This document shows positions 53,201-64,000 of a stretch of 64,000 nt of DNA, in pieces. The DNA comes from Nelumbo lutea (taxonomy: Eukaryota > Streptophyta > Magnoliopsida > Proteales > Nelumbonaceae). The position numbers and the translations under genes were made by a program. The notes beneath the pieces are model-generated. The model was not told the DNA's origin. It made no database searches and worked only from the letters and a program-made list of their open reading frames with translations. The stretch is from assembly GCA_022828595.1 (NCBI GenBank), contig JAKGHH010000002.1:67490383-67554382 (forward strand), given 5' to 3'. Position 1 is the stretch's first letter. Each line of letters begins with the position of its first letter.

Positions 53201-54435
53201 ATCATATAAATCCTGCTAATTAATTTTAGTTGGATTATCATCCAAAAAAGCCAAAATGAAATAAAGCAAACAAAAGGACGAGTATGAAGCCAAATAGGAA
53301 TGACAAAGAAATAATCTTTTCAGTGGGTTTGCTGAACATCAAGTTGATGTATCCACATAATAACGTTTAACCAAAAATCAGAATCGCATGATATAACATA
53401 CCAACAGCAGGAAAAGGCCATAACAATAAAACTTCAATCTTATTATATTTCATTGTGTATTACTTGTACGATTGTAAGCTTTATTACCACGCATTTGCTT
53501 GCATCACTAGCTCAACAGGCCGTTCCACGTACTTATCGTTGCCTTGCGTGTGACAAGCAACGAATTTGGTCATCCTCCATTTGGCAAAGGTTCAACTAAA
53601 AGTTTTTCAATAGAAAAATCGTAATTCGATTAAGACATTCGTTCAAATGTCCACAATCTCTTGAACAGATACTTTGCTGACTGCTGATGGGCATTTGGAT
53701 TGGGTCAATAAGTTGGGGTTGCAAAGGTGCAATGGTCCATTAATGGTCCCTTTCAACTTCAGTGCACAACAAAAAAGTAATTATATTCGTGCAACTACTT
53801 TGCAGTTTGCTGGTAAAGAGATGCTATTTTTTAAGTTGTATTAATTTAGAAGGAAGAGATAGTCTACTAAAGTTTGGGACTTGGGAGACCACCAGGCACC
53901 AACACATTATCTAGTGGGGCTCCATTTGGCTCAATTTGAGTGGATTTAATAAATTAAGTTAATGGTTGCATTAATTTCAATTATTTTTGAATTTGAGGTG
54001 CGTGCGCGTCAGCGCGTGTGATTTGGCTAAGCCGGCCGAGAACGATCCGGTTACAATTTGAAAGTGGAGGACACATAATAGAAAAGAAGAAAAGACGGTA
54101 CTTCATTTTAAATTTTGCAAGCCAGTAATTAAGTCTTAATTAGCTTCCTTCTCCCAGTCACCTATAGAGGAGGACGACGACGACGACACTGATTAATTAA
54201 TCTTTCATTTGAAGGATCACGTAGTATCCTCCTTTCTACTGTACAAGATCAAATAACTGATAGGTGCCTGCCGAGGTAACACTGGTCCAAGTCAGGGGTG
54301 GCAGAGGAGAGTCATGCCCCTCCCCCCCTCATGCCTTTAAAATTCCCATAATATCTATTTAAGTTTCACTTATATTTTAGTCCCTTTATTCATATTTTTT
54401 AGTTTTGGCCCCTAATAAAAAATCATAATTTCACC
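50207..54435. other. Intergenic region without recognised gene
   Basis: It is AT-rich. One imperfect inverted arrangement near 52,680-52,860 (GTTTTAAAAACG ... AAAACCATGG) resembles a small MITE. Open frames near 52.16-52.60 kb overlap on both strands and match nothing I recognise. Confidence 0.5.
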
Positions 54436-54439
54436 TCTG

Positions 54440-55070
54440 GTCCAAGTGATGAGGGTGGAGTGATTAGAGATCGTTGTGTCAGACTAATCCTGGCTTTTCA
54501 CAATTATACTATGGTAACACAACTTCCTTCCGAAGCTGAATTTTATTCGGCGCTTCTTTGACGGTTTCATCTGCAGTGGCAGCAAGAATTTGCTATCTAA
54601 GGAAATCGAAAGTGACAATAAAACCCTCATAGACATAATGAATGATGTATCCCACTGCCCTTGGAACCTAACTCATCTTGTGAGGAAGATAAAACATCTT
54701 CTCTCTCCCATGACAACTATCTTCAAGAAGGTAATAACAAATTGTGCTAACTTCCTGGCCAACAAAGGGATTGATGAAGCAAATTTTGCCATCTTTTACC
54801 CTCCATGGCACCTTCCAAGAGAGCTTAGTGTCCTGCTTGATAAGGATTTTCATGGCATTTCCAATTGCAGAAGGATTTAATCCGGTTTCCTCCATTTTGG
54901 TTTTTGCTAGTTTTGATATATAATGTCCCTTTTTTTCCTTTGGGGCTCGGTAGTGCTTAATGTTTTCTCTTGTACCATTGATGTTTCCATTTGACAATGG
55001 TTAAATAAAATCCTTGGTGGCTTCCCATCCACCAGTTTCTTTTTGGGGATTAAAAAAAATCAAATAATTT
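54440..55070 (+). mobile_element. LINE RNase H relic
   Basis: GGVIRDRCVRLILAF near 54,452, then LPSEAEFYSALL near 54,522 (RNase H Glu) and EIESDNKTLIDIMNDVSHCP (54,599-54,658, Asp), then TNCANFLANKGID near 54.74-54.78 kb. A frameshift lies near 54.56 kb. A short A-run lies near 55,051-55,058. Confidence 0.65.
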
Positions 55071-55182
55071 GTAATTGGACCACCCGGCTGATTAATATTC
55101 TTCTCCATATGATCAGCAGACCAAATTTGAAGGCATGCTTACTCTTTAAGCTGTTCTTTTGACCTCTTTTTTTATTTATTTA

Positions 55183-56137
55183 GGCTGCGTTTGGTAAATG
55201 TGTGAAATGGAACCAGGTAAATTTTACACCCCGATTTGATTTTATAAGCATTTGGTAAGCATGTAATTTTACACCGAAAATCAGTGTAAAATTACATGCT
55301 ATTGTTGAATTACATCAATAATTGGTGTAATAAATACATCAAATTTTTTGATGTATTTAATACATCTCTCTTCTTCTTCTCCTTCTCCTTCTTCTTCTCT
55401 CTCTCTCTTCTCCTTCTCTTCTTCTTCTTCCTCCCTTCTTCTTCTTCTTCTCTATCACTGCCACTACAACTAGTTGTAGCGGCAGATCTGAACCCACCTA
55501 CGTTCTCCATGGAAACTGGCTCCATGGCAACCATCACCGGCTCAGTAGAAATAGTTCCATGGGAACATAGGCAGAAGCTTCATCACCGGCTCCGGCAACC
55601 ATCTGCCTCCTTTGCTTGGGAACAGAGACAAAAAGTCAAAAACAGAACCGGTTCAGCAAAAGCTTCATCACCGGCTCTGGCATGGTTCAATCTTCTCCGG
55701 AAACGTATAACCCTCAACGTTGTGGTTTCAATCTTCACCGGAACCCTCCTGTTTCCGCCATGATTTCAATCCTCATATGACCATCTTCTCTCTCTCTCTC
55801 TCTATTTGTTCTCATTGTGCCAAGTTCGAGGTTTAAACGCCTTCTTCTCCTTCTCTGTGAGGACGCTCAGACGATCAAGGCATCTCATCGTCCCATCGCT
55901 CATATACCTTCGACAACAAATGCCAGAAAAATCTGCTCAACCTCCTTCCTTCCCTTGTCTCCAATGACTCCTGAAATGACTTCTTCAATACTTGTACGCC
56001 GATGATTTTACACCGTTTTGCCAAACACACAACAATGTAAAACATGCATTCGACAGATTTGTTTTTTACCCTCGTACATGAGCATTTTTTATTTCCACCG
56101 ATTAAATTTTATATTTACACCTTTACCAAACGCAGCC
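55183..56137. mobile_element. PIF/Harbinger-type MITE, 955 bp, TTA target duplication
   Basis: Perfect 16-bp terminal repeats GGCTGCGTTTGGTAAA (55183-55198) and TTTACCAAACGCAGCC (56122-56137) are flanked by TTA on both sides (55180-55182, 56138-56140). Subterminal TTTTACACC/GGTGTAAA words are repeated. The interior has a long CTT/CT tract (55,366-55,460) and GC-richer sequence (55.48-55.98 kb) unlike a normal small MITE. No transposase. Confidence 0.8.
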
Positions 56138-56140
56138 TTA

Positions 56141-58604
56141 ATATTCTTTTTGCGGGCGTGTTATATATTCAACTGGGTACATACGAGATGATCGTAAATA
56201 ACTTATATATGCACTGTAAGGCAATGGTATATATTGTAGACACCTTGCGAGGTAAAGTGGGAATTTTCTCTAACAGTGAAGCTTGAGCTACCCCACAGGT
56301 TTACTACGAGCCTTAACTGGACAAGCTAGCCAGCTAGTTTCTGGGAAGAGCTTATATAGAATCATATATATATACATATATATAAAATAAGTAGAAAATG
56401 AAACAAGGTCAATTCACTCACTTCCATGCCAACTCCTATCTCCTACAATCTACAAATACAGCGGTCTACGTAACCCAATCCCATTGTACACGTCTTGTTT
56501 GCAGGTGCAGGAGACCTTGAGTCATTCCACGCACCCAAGCGACAGATTGACGGTATGTAGTATAGTCCTACCAAAAAGGTGAAGGGTACATATATAATTT
56601 CAAGTCATTCATTTTGTTGCTCGCCAAAAAAAAAAAGTGAACGTTATGTTAGAAAAAATGAAATTTAAATATTAGCTATATGATGACCAGTGGCTACTAC
56701 GTACATGCAATGGCCCACCAACCATCCCACATCTTTGTTTTTCATCACTGGGGACCTGTAACGAATACAAACATAAACAGAAAAAGCCATCAACTAGTCA
56801 AGCCAAGAATTCGAATAACGTATGTGGGGTTATTTTCAGAATCCAAAGTGAAGTGAGAGAAAAGCGTTGAAGAGGCCGGGAATCAAATTAGTGGACTCCC
56901 TCTCGCGCAAAACCTGAACTCCAATGAAAAAAGAGCTCCTTCTCACTCCCTCTCTCTCTCTAAAAGACGACCACCACCTTCCAAGCCATATATAGTTAAA
57001 CTTTTGGCCAAAGAATCTAAGTTTCCATTTAATAAAAAGATGAATTTTACTCCATCACAAATTCACAACCTTTTCAACAGCTTTCATCTCTGCTTTTTCA
57101 GCAATAACCAAAACAGAAAGAAAGAAAGACATGGATGGGTGTTGTGAGGACATCGACTTATCTAATGTTCACTTGTCCCGGTTTAGGATCGAACTTGGTC
57201 ACTTGGAGCATTTGACAGATACCTTAAGCAGAGTCACTATAGCTATCTCATCCTAATCCAAGTTCTATTTGTTTTAGAGATAGAGCTTTTGACCATTATG
57301 CAGAGAGAGGGGAAGGGGAGGAATGGAGGAGTTCCACTCTAATGTCGTCTCAACTAACATTATTGGCTTTAATTTGTTGTGGCGTGCACCCTGTGGTGTC
57401 CATTGCATAAGCGGTGTTGCCATTAGGATACAAGTGATCGATTGACGAATAAACAGTTCTAGAATGTTGACAATGCATCGGTTTGGAAAATTGCATATCA
57501 AACCCGACATTAGTCACTCCAACTTGGACACTAGCTAAAGCCAGAACAAACATAGCAGAAAGGCAGTTCATAATGACCCACCCTATTAATATTTATAACA
57601 CAGACAGCAACCTCATAAAACCTACAAATTACAATTGATCAGGAAAAAGATAATAAAATAATGGATAATTTTTGTCTAATGAAACAAAAATATTTGGATG
57701 AAAGACACATTAACTAGAACATGTATCACATAGCTATTACGTGCTCACTTATTGTGTTTATCTAACATGTCTACTATATTATGATCCCTATTCATACATT
57801 TTTGCTCAGATGTATTGACCACAATATATTACTGGTCATGTTCATCCGGTCACACATCGGAAATATTAGTGAAATAAAGTACATAAGATGTCCATAATGT
57901 GTTACTGGGTGAGTGTGGCCTGTGTTCTTGTATCTTGTCTTTTCCACATCATATTTTTTTTACATTTTTATTAATAATGAAAAATGAATACAAAAATTAG
58001 GAAAACAAAGAATTAATGTTTAACTCATATATAACCACACTAAATTAATTCTAAGTCATCATGTTGACTAAATCAATGGTTTTTATGGGTAAGCTTTTTG
58101 GAAATAGATCCAAAATTTTGATCAAGCAATGGATTAGCTAGTCCATCCAATTGATTTGATTATGGGATAAAAACACTCCTAAAAAATGGCGTTCCTCATT
58201 TCCTTTTTAGTTAAACAAGTCAACTTGTGATATCATAAATTAAATAATAAAAATACAAAAGATATTATACAATTTATATATAAAGAATTTAGTAATTGTT
58301 AATATTATGTATTTATTATATTAAACAAAATCATGTGTGAAAATAAGAATTATTGTTATTAATGATAAAAATGGGTAACATGAAGAGACTAGGAAAGATA
58401 ATTAATGCCTTGTATACCCTCAACTTATTGGCTTAGTCAAATAGGTCATCAGTTCAACAAACAGGGTCATTTGATTGTTCACAAAGAAAATGGTCTTTTG
58501 CAAAAAAAAAAAAGGTTTTAGTTTAAACATATAGTCAAAATTTTATTTGAATAGTAGATTAATAAATCTGACTATCTAGTTCAATCATTGATATAAAATA
58601 GAAG
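56141..58604. other. Intergenic region, possible lost or unrecognised small gene near 57.1-57.6 kb
   Basis: It is mostly AT-rich. A TATA-like TATATAG at 56,989-56,995 precedes a 41-codon frame (57131-57256, plus). A 73-codon frame with a hydrophobic, signal-peptide-like N-terminus lies at 57,571-57,350 (minus). Neither matches a family I know, and either may be chance. Confidence 0.3.
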
Positions 58605-60755
58605 TGTTAGCACCCGATTTTTGTTCAGTCTGCCACTTAAACCTCTAATTCACACCAAATCCCTTATCAGACCCTTCCGACCTCTCCAAAACACCCCAAA
58701 ACCAAGAAAGCTCAAATTTCACCCCAATAGCCTTCAAATCCACCGTTAAACCTGTGTGATACCAATCCAATGACCTTAATTGACCCCTTCTTACACCTCA
58801 ACCACTAGATCTAACCCCACCATCAGACCCAGGACCTCCCAAAACACCCACTTGTAAAATTTCATCCAAAAAACCTTCATTTACCCCTTCATTGAACATA
58901 GATTCCATTCCGAGGCTCTAGAACTGTCGAATCAAGCCCTTTCCAGATTTGCCTGATTCGGGCCCAGTTGACCCAATCTGACCCTACTAATCAATCCAGA
59001 ATCCCCAAAAACCCCACCTTGCCAAATTTTAGCTAAAAAATACCCACATTTACCCTTCCATCTAAAAAGATTTCATTTCGGTCAATTTCACTAGCCCATA
59101 GACACAAACCCTTCTCTGCATTCAGGCCCATCTCAATCCTTCATTTTTTTTATCCAAGAACCACCCATCATTGAACCAAGATCTCGATCTGACCCCTAGA
59201 CCGGTTTGACTCAATTCCCTCAAAATTACAAAAATGCCCTTAAATTTACAAAACTGCCCCTACCTCCCATATAAATTAAAACTAGGTTAGCCATTCGCCA
59301 GAATCCACTATTCCTCTTCTTCCCCACTCGAACGAAGAAGAGAGGCGACAACAGCGGCACACCCCTCCTCCCTCCTCCGATCATTTCTTTCCCTCCTCCG
59401 ATCCTTTCTTTCCCTCCCTCCCTCCCTCCCTCTCTCTCTCTCTAATCCCGCCATTCTCACCGTTTTCCTCCCTTCTCCTCGCCCTTAATTACCAAGCAAC
59501 TAGAATCCGAAAATCCGAAGAATTCGAAGAGGAGACTATTCATCTCCCCCCTTCGTTCGAACCCAACCCAAGCGGCGATAGGGAAGAGAATCGGCAACGA
59601 TTTCCCTCTTCCCATCACCGGACTTCTCCCCCTTATTCTTTTTCTTCTTCTTCTTTTTCCTTCTTCATTTTCCCCTTCTTCTTATTGTTCAGACAACCCT
59701 GTTCTTCCCAATCTCCGCTGCCACTCACAGTAGCGGCGATCTATTCGCTACATCATTCTCCCCATTTTCTACCTCTCTCTCTCTTCTCTCTTCTGTCTTT
59801 TTCTCCCTTCCATCAGATCAAATCTTCTTCATCGTTGAATTCGAAATAAGATTGTCGATAGTGGGAGCCAAACCACAGCAGCGGCAGATCTCAACCCGAA
59901 ATCCTTAGCACAAATCTTTCGATTACAACAATTGCTCAAGTGTGCCACATCTGGAATTCGAAGCAACCTGTAGTGCTCCTATGAAACCGGATGCGCAATG
60001 TCAAACTCACCTTCGATGAATCAGTGAAGTTGACTCTTGAATTGATCCCTTGGTCTAATTCCTTGAAGTCTGAAGACTAGTAACGCACATCTGTCAATTC
60101 AGCCGATTCCTCTGTTCATTCATCATTGAGTTCAGGCTGACATACAACCCTGGTAATCCTACTCAAGTGGTAAATTTCTCTGTTATTAGACTGTTTCCTG
60201 TGTTTTGTTTTTCTATCCTGTTTACCATTAGTTTCAATGAATTTACGATCGTGTATTTCATTTCATTAATTATAATTTTTTTAATCTGATATTGCTACTG
60301 CTCAATATATTTTATTCTGTGTAAGTAGAAGGGTGAGAAACTCTAAATCTGGATTGGATTTCTAATAAATGCTCTCACATGTTTAGGATTGGATTTAATG
60401 TCGTTTCTGATTTCCTTAAGTTTTCTTGAGCTGTTTAATCCAAATGTTTAGTTCAGTTTTGTGAATCTCATTAAATGATCACTGAATTCGGTTTCTTAGA
60501 ATGAAAAGGGGAAGGACATGGGAGTTTAGTTTGTTGATTATGCTTTAATCAATTAGACAATTACTTATTGTGCTTGTTTGGGATACCATGTGGGCCCCAC
60601 CTATTGGACCCAGGAGAGGGGTGCCTAACCCCTTACCTCTCCCATCCGAGACCTATCCGGACCGGTTTAGTCAATGCCTTGGGCTTTGGAGTCACTATTA
60701 AAACAAAATATTTTAAAAATTGCTCTGGGAGGTCCCATCATTTCCAATTTCATAA
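58605..60755 (+). mobile_element. Long LTR of a Ty3/gypsy element (Tat/Ogre-like), followed by a primer-binding-like site
   Basis: It starts TGTTAGCACCCGATTTTTG at 58605. It has a TATA-like TATAAATTAAAACTAGG near 59,271, then a CT-rich leader (59.3-59.8 kb). It ends near TTTCA at about 60,755, followed by GGATGACGACTCC, close to TGGCGACTCCACTGGG, the primer site usual in Tat/Ogre elements. No gag or pol follows, so it is a solo or truncated LTR. No second LTR is in the window. Confidence 0.5.
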
Positions 60756-60769
60756 ATGATGGATGACGA

Positions 60770-61930
60770 CTCCATTCCCAGCCCAAGTGGAAAGTGAGCC
60801 GGTTTTTTCCGACACTCACAAGAAGCATGAAGATTTGAAGCTATGTCTTCAAGTTGAAAAGCAATAAACCCATCAGCACCATATTTTGGTTATGCCTTTG
60901 TCACATCGGTTTTGATAAAAAAAAAAAAGAAATCATCATCATCACTTGAAATTTCCACGTTTAGCATGCATGTACATTTAGTAGTACTATTAAAATTATG
61001 AATAAAAGTGTAAAACTTTTGTTTAACTAAAATACCCCTATTTTTGAATTTAGTCCCTCACTAATTGTGAAGGTAGAAAACGATAATTTGAATTACTACT
61101 TTTCAGCTCATTGAATTCTCTCTCAAGTACTAGCTCCCAATAGCTTTCATTAAATCCTATTATTGACTAAAATATCCCTATTTTTAATGTGGTCTATTTC
61201 AAATTGTAAGGGTAGAAAATGTAATTTGAACTGTTTTCATTAAGTACATCCTATATTTGATGCATTAACTCCCATTCTATCTCATTTAATCCTATATTTA
61301 TATTATTTTTTCTTTTAAGCCTAAGTTATTCTTCTCATCATTAAATTCTATCAATTAGATTTATATCCAATACTTTTAACTACATAAACCCATGTTGATT
61401 AAATTGACCTAAAAATGAAACTATTCTTCCACCCTAGTGGCAAGTAAGCAATTCAACCATACAGGTCAAATGGATCAAGTCATTATGTCATAGTTAAATA
61501 ATAAAATTTTTAGAATAAAAAATAAGAAGGTAGAGGAAATTAGTAACATCTCTAATATTTTATATTAATCATATTAAAGAAAAATAAGTATGAAAAAAAT
61601 TAAATAACAAATTAAACATCAAATAGGAACATCTCTAATATCAAATGTTTTAATCCTTGATGTCATAATTAAAAATTAAAAATTAAAATAGATAAAAATA
61701 CAAAAATACATAATTTTCGTAGCAAACATTTGGCCACATTTTTAATGTTTTATTTTACCATATTAAAGAAAAATAAGTGTGATAAAAAGAATTGTTTTAT
61801 CGATGATGGAAATAAAATTCAAAATTTAAAACTGACAAAAAATGAAATTGTTTTCTTGTTCGGTGGTGGGTCAACAGTTCAATTTTTTGGCTCAAAGGTG
61901 TGAACCCTTGATGTCATAATTAAACAATAA
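60770..61930. other. AT-rich intergenic stretch
   Basis: Several loosely repeated blocks of the form AAAATA/CATATTAAAGAAAAATAAGT recur (also near 58.2-58.4 and 62.45-62.55 kb). No coding signal is recognised. Confidence 0.5.
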
Positions 61931-61934
61931 AAAC

Positions 61935-62435
61935 TAGGGTAAATTGTTGAAAATTCCCCTATAATTTGGTAATTGCAATCACCTCCCCTAAACTTTCTAA
62001 CATACTTGCAAATAGATCCCCTTTGTTAGAATCCTCTAAAAAAAGGCATGAAATTAAAATGTCCAAAATATCGACATAATTACTTTTAACCAAAATGTTC
62101 ATTTTCAAAATTTTCTCCTCATATGAATGGCTAGTCTAAACCCTTTTTTTTTCAGAAATAGATTTACTTTTCAAGTTTTTCCTTCATATCAATCATTCAA
62201 AGGTAAAGTTGCAACTTTAAGTTCTCTTTTTTTTGTTGTTGTTGTTTATAATATTTGTATTGTTTCTTCTTTTGTAGAAATCAATCTCAATAGTATTTGC
62301 ATGGATATTTTGGACATTTTTGTGCCTTTTATTAGAGGGTTCTAACAAAGGTGGTCTACTTGGGATTGTGTCAAAAAGTTCAGGGGAGGTGACTACAATT
62401 ACCAAACTTTGGGGGGGTTTTAACAATTTACCCTA
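61935..62435. mobile_element. MITE with long terminal inverted repeats (501 bp)
   Basis: The left end TAGGGTAAATTGTTGAAAA and the complement of the right end TAGGGTAAATTGTTAAAAC start arms of about 115 bp, roughly 80% alike. They share TTTGGTAATTG, CACCTCCCCT and CTTTGTTAGAA. No clear target duplication is seen, so the superfamily is open; long arms suggest Mutator-like. Confidence 0.65.
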
Positions 62436-64000
62436 AAAATTAAAAAAGATGAAAACATAAAAATACACAAAATTATGAAAAAAAAATTAGACACATCTCT
62501 AATATCACATCTCCATCACATTAAACAAAACTAAGTATAATAAATAAGAATTAAACAAAACTAAGTATACTTATAGACATAAATATATATAAAAAAAAAA
62601 TTATAGGACATCCGGAAACTTAATTGCTATCATTATCATCTGCAATTGTCATGCACAAAATAAATCACGTGCACATTTACTGGTTATAATATGTTTCTAT
62701 CTACCGCCTAACAATGATGACTCATATATACAATTTGTCAAAATAATGAGCCAACTCATAAAAGAAAACATCATGATGTAAAACCAATCATTTTCTTGAA
62801 GTGAATTTGGTCGTGGTTGAGTTCCCATGCTGACTAAACAACAAATAACCATCAATATCAGTGAGTGTTGTCTGAGTGAATAGAAAACTGGAACGTCTTA
62901 GGACTGCATTTTAAGTTGCAATGGTGATTGTTCTTAACTCGTTTTCTCTTATTCATGGTTCCATACATTATTTACTTTGTGCTATGATAATTAATAAGGT
63001 GACAAAGATATGTGCACGCCATTTTTCCTTGCTATAATATCAGGATTGGCAGGCCCCATCTCACGCTTGTGTTGTTGTTTAATCAGGTCGTTGCTAATCT
63101 TGGATATGGTCTTTATAAACGTGTCTCTATCTAAGCCCAACAGCCAAATGGTACTTTACAAAAACTTTGTAGTCTCCCTGAAAGCACTAGCCTGCACATT
63201 GGGAGTCGCTATGAATTTAACACACATGTGGGAGATATTCCCAATGCATGTGCAGATAGATGCCAATACTTTCAATATGCATGCAGAGTTTTGTAGGGAA
63301 GGAATTCGACAAGTCAATTTTGTTTTGTGGGTTAGACTAGTGATAATCACCCTTAATCCATATCTAAAGCCGACCCATTATTATCAACCTGCCTACAGGT
63401 TTCACGCATGTACATGTGGTTCCATCCACTGAGAGGTAGGATGGAAACTTATGGAAGGGAAACACACATGGGACAAAAGTCACAATACTTGCTCATTGTT
63501 TTATTTTTCCCCTTTTTTGCTAAAGAAGATACATTAATAATATTTGTTCAATGTTGGAAAGCACCTCAATAAGCGAACAATAAGCACCACCTCGATCTTC
63601 CACAGTATCGCCTTTCAATTTTCTAACAGTGCTAGAAGATCTACTTAATTCAAAATGATCAAAATTATCACATTATCCCTCTAGACTCTAGTTCCCTATT
63701 GGTGTTATGTAAAGCATCCAATTCAACTATAACCTGGAAATGGTGTAGTGATCAAGGAATACTAATTGCATTCGGAAGTAATATTAATTAGGTGCAAAGT
63801 TTAAGGTATTGATATGCATGATATGTTTCTACAAACGTATTGACCTAAATAGGTATTTTGAACCTTGTTCCAAAGTTCGATAGAGTGAACAAAGCAGATT
63901 TGTTAGAAAACTTTTGGAGTACTCTTGAGTTGCGTCCCTGTAGTGAAGATTTATTTTCAGTTTGAGTGGTGTAACTTTGTTTGATTTGTCAGCTCAACAA
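62436..64000. other. Intergenic end of the window
   Basis: It is AT-rich with an open frame of 140 codons at 63010-63432 (plus) that I cannot assign. Nothing else is recognised. Confidence 0.4.

Noticed and set aside
55296..55763. 155-codon frame starting with a Phe/Leu-rich stretch
   Set aside because: It lies inside the Harbinger-type MITE and its N-terminal part is the CTT tract; kept only as possible captured sequence.
1..64000. CRISPR array, prokaryotic operon, defence island or viral genome
   Set aside because: The window is plant nuclear DNA with introns and retrotransposons; no regularly spaced repeats or operon-like gene runs exist.

Overview
The window is nuclear DNA from a flowering plant. 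The evidence is a plant-type RAPTOR gene with many GT-AG introns, several plant LINE retrotransposons that carry an RNase H domain, tRNA-derived SINE-like pieces, hAT and PIF/Harbinger-type MITEs and a Tat/Ogre-like LTR. The large repeat-filled introns suggest a moderately large genome, perhaps a woody or early-branching eudicot; the species cannot be fixed from the sequence alone.

There is one convincing protein-coding gene. RAPTOR1, the substrate-recruiting subunit of the TORC1 kinase complex, lies on the minus strand from its ATG at 49,068 to its stop at 4,594. I resolved 23 coding exons. All junctions are GT-AG, phases are consistent, and the joined coding length is 4,092 bases (1,363 residues) without an internal stop. 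Only 4.1 kb of about 44.5 kb is coding. Intron 2 (16.9 kb), intron 15 (8.0 kb) and intron 1 (4.8 kb) hold most of the rest. The promoter side (49.07-49.35 kb) has a TATA box, a telo-box and a leader with four short upstream ORFs, the last of which overlaps the start codon.

Layout: 0-1 kb holds a 5'-truncated LINE (minus); 1.1-2.0 kb an unusual fold-back element; 2.0-4.2 kb AT-rich sequence with a SINE-like piece; 4.6-9.1 kb RAPTOR exons 23-16; 9.1-17.1 kb intron 15, with several LINE fragments and a perfect 277-bp tandem duplication; 17.1-27 kb exons 15-3; 27-43.9 kb intron 2, dominated by a multi-level nest of LINEs at 31.7-42.8 kb with target-site duplications still readable; 43.9-49.1 kb exon 2, intron 1 and exon 1. 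The upstream 49.4-64 kb is intergenic: a LINE RNase H relic, a PIF/Harbinger MITE, a long LTR followed by a primer-binding-like site, another long-TIR MITE and AT-rich sequence. I could not establish a second gene there.

No operon, defence system, CRISPR array or gene cluster is present. What deserves a second look is structural: the LINE nest inside a TOR-pathway gene, the perfect 277-bp duplication, the interleaved fold-back element, the inverted repeat pair shared by introns 15 and 2, and the uORF arrangement at the RAPTOR start.
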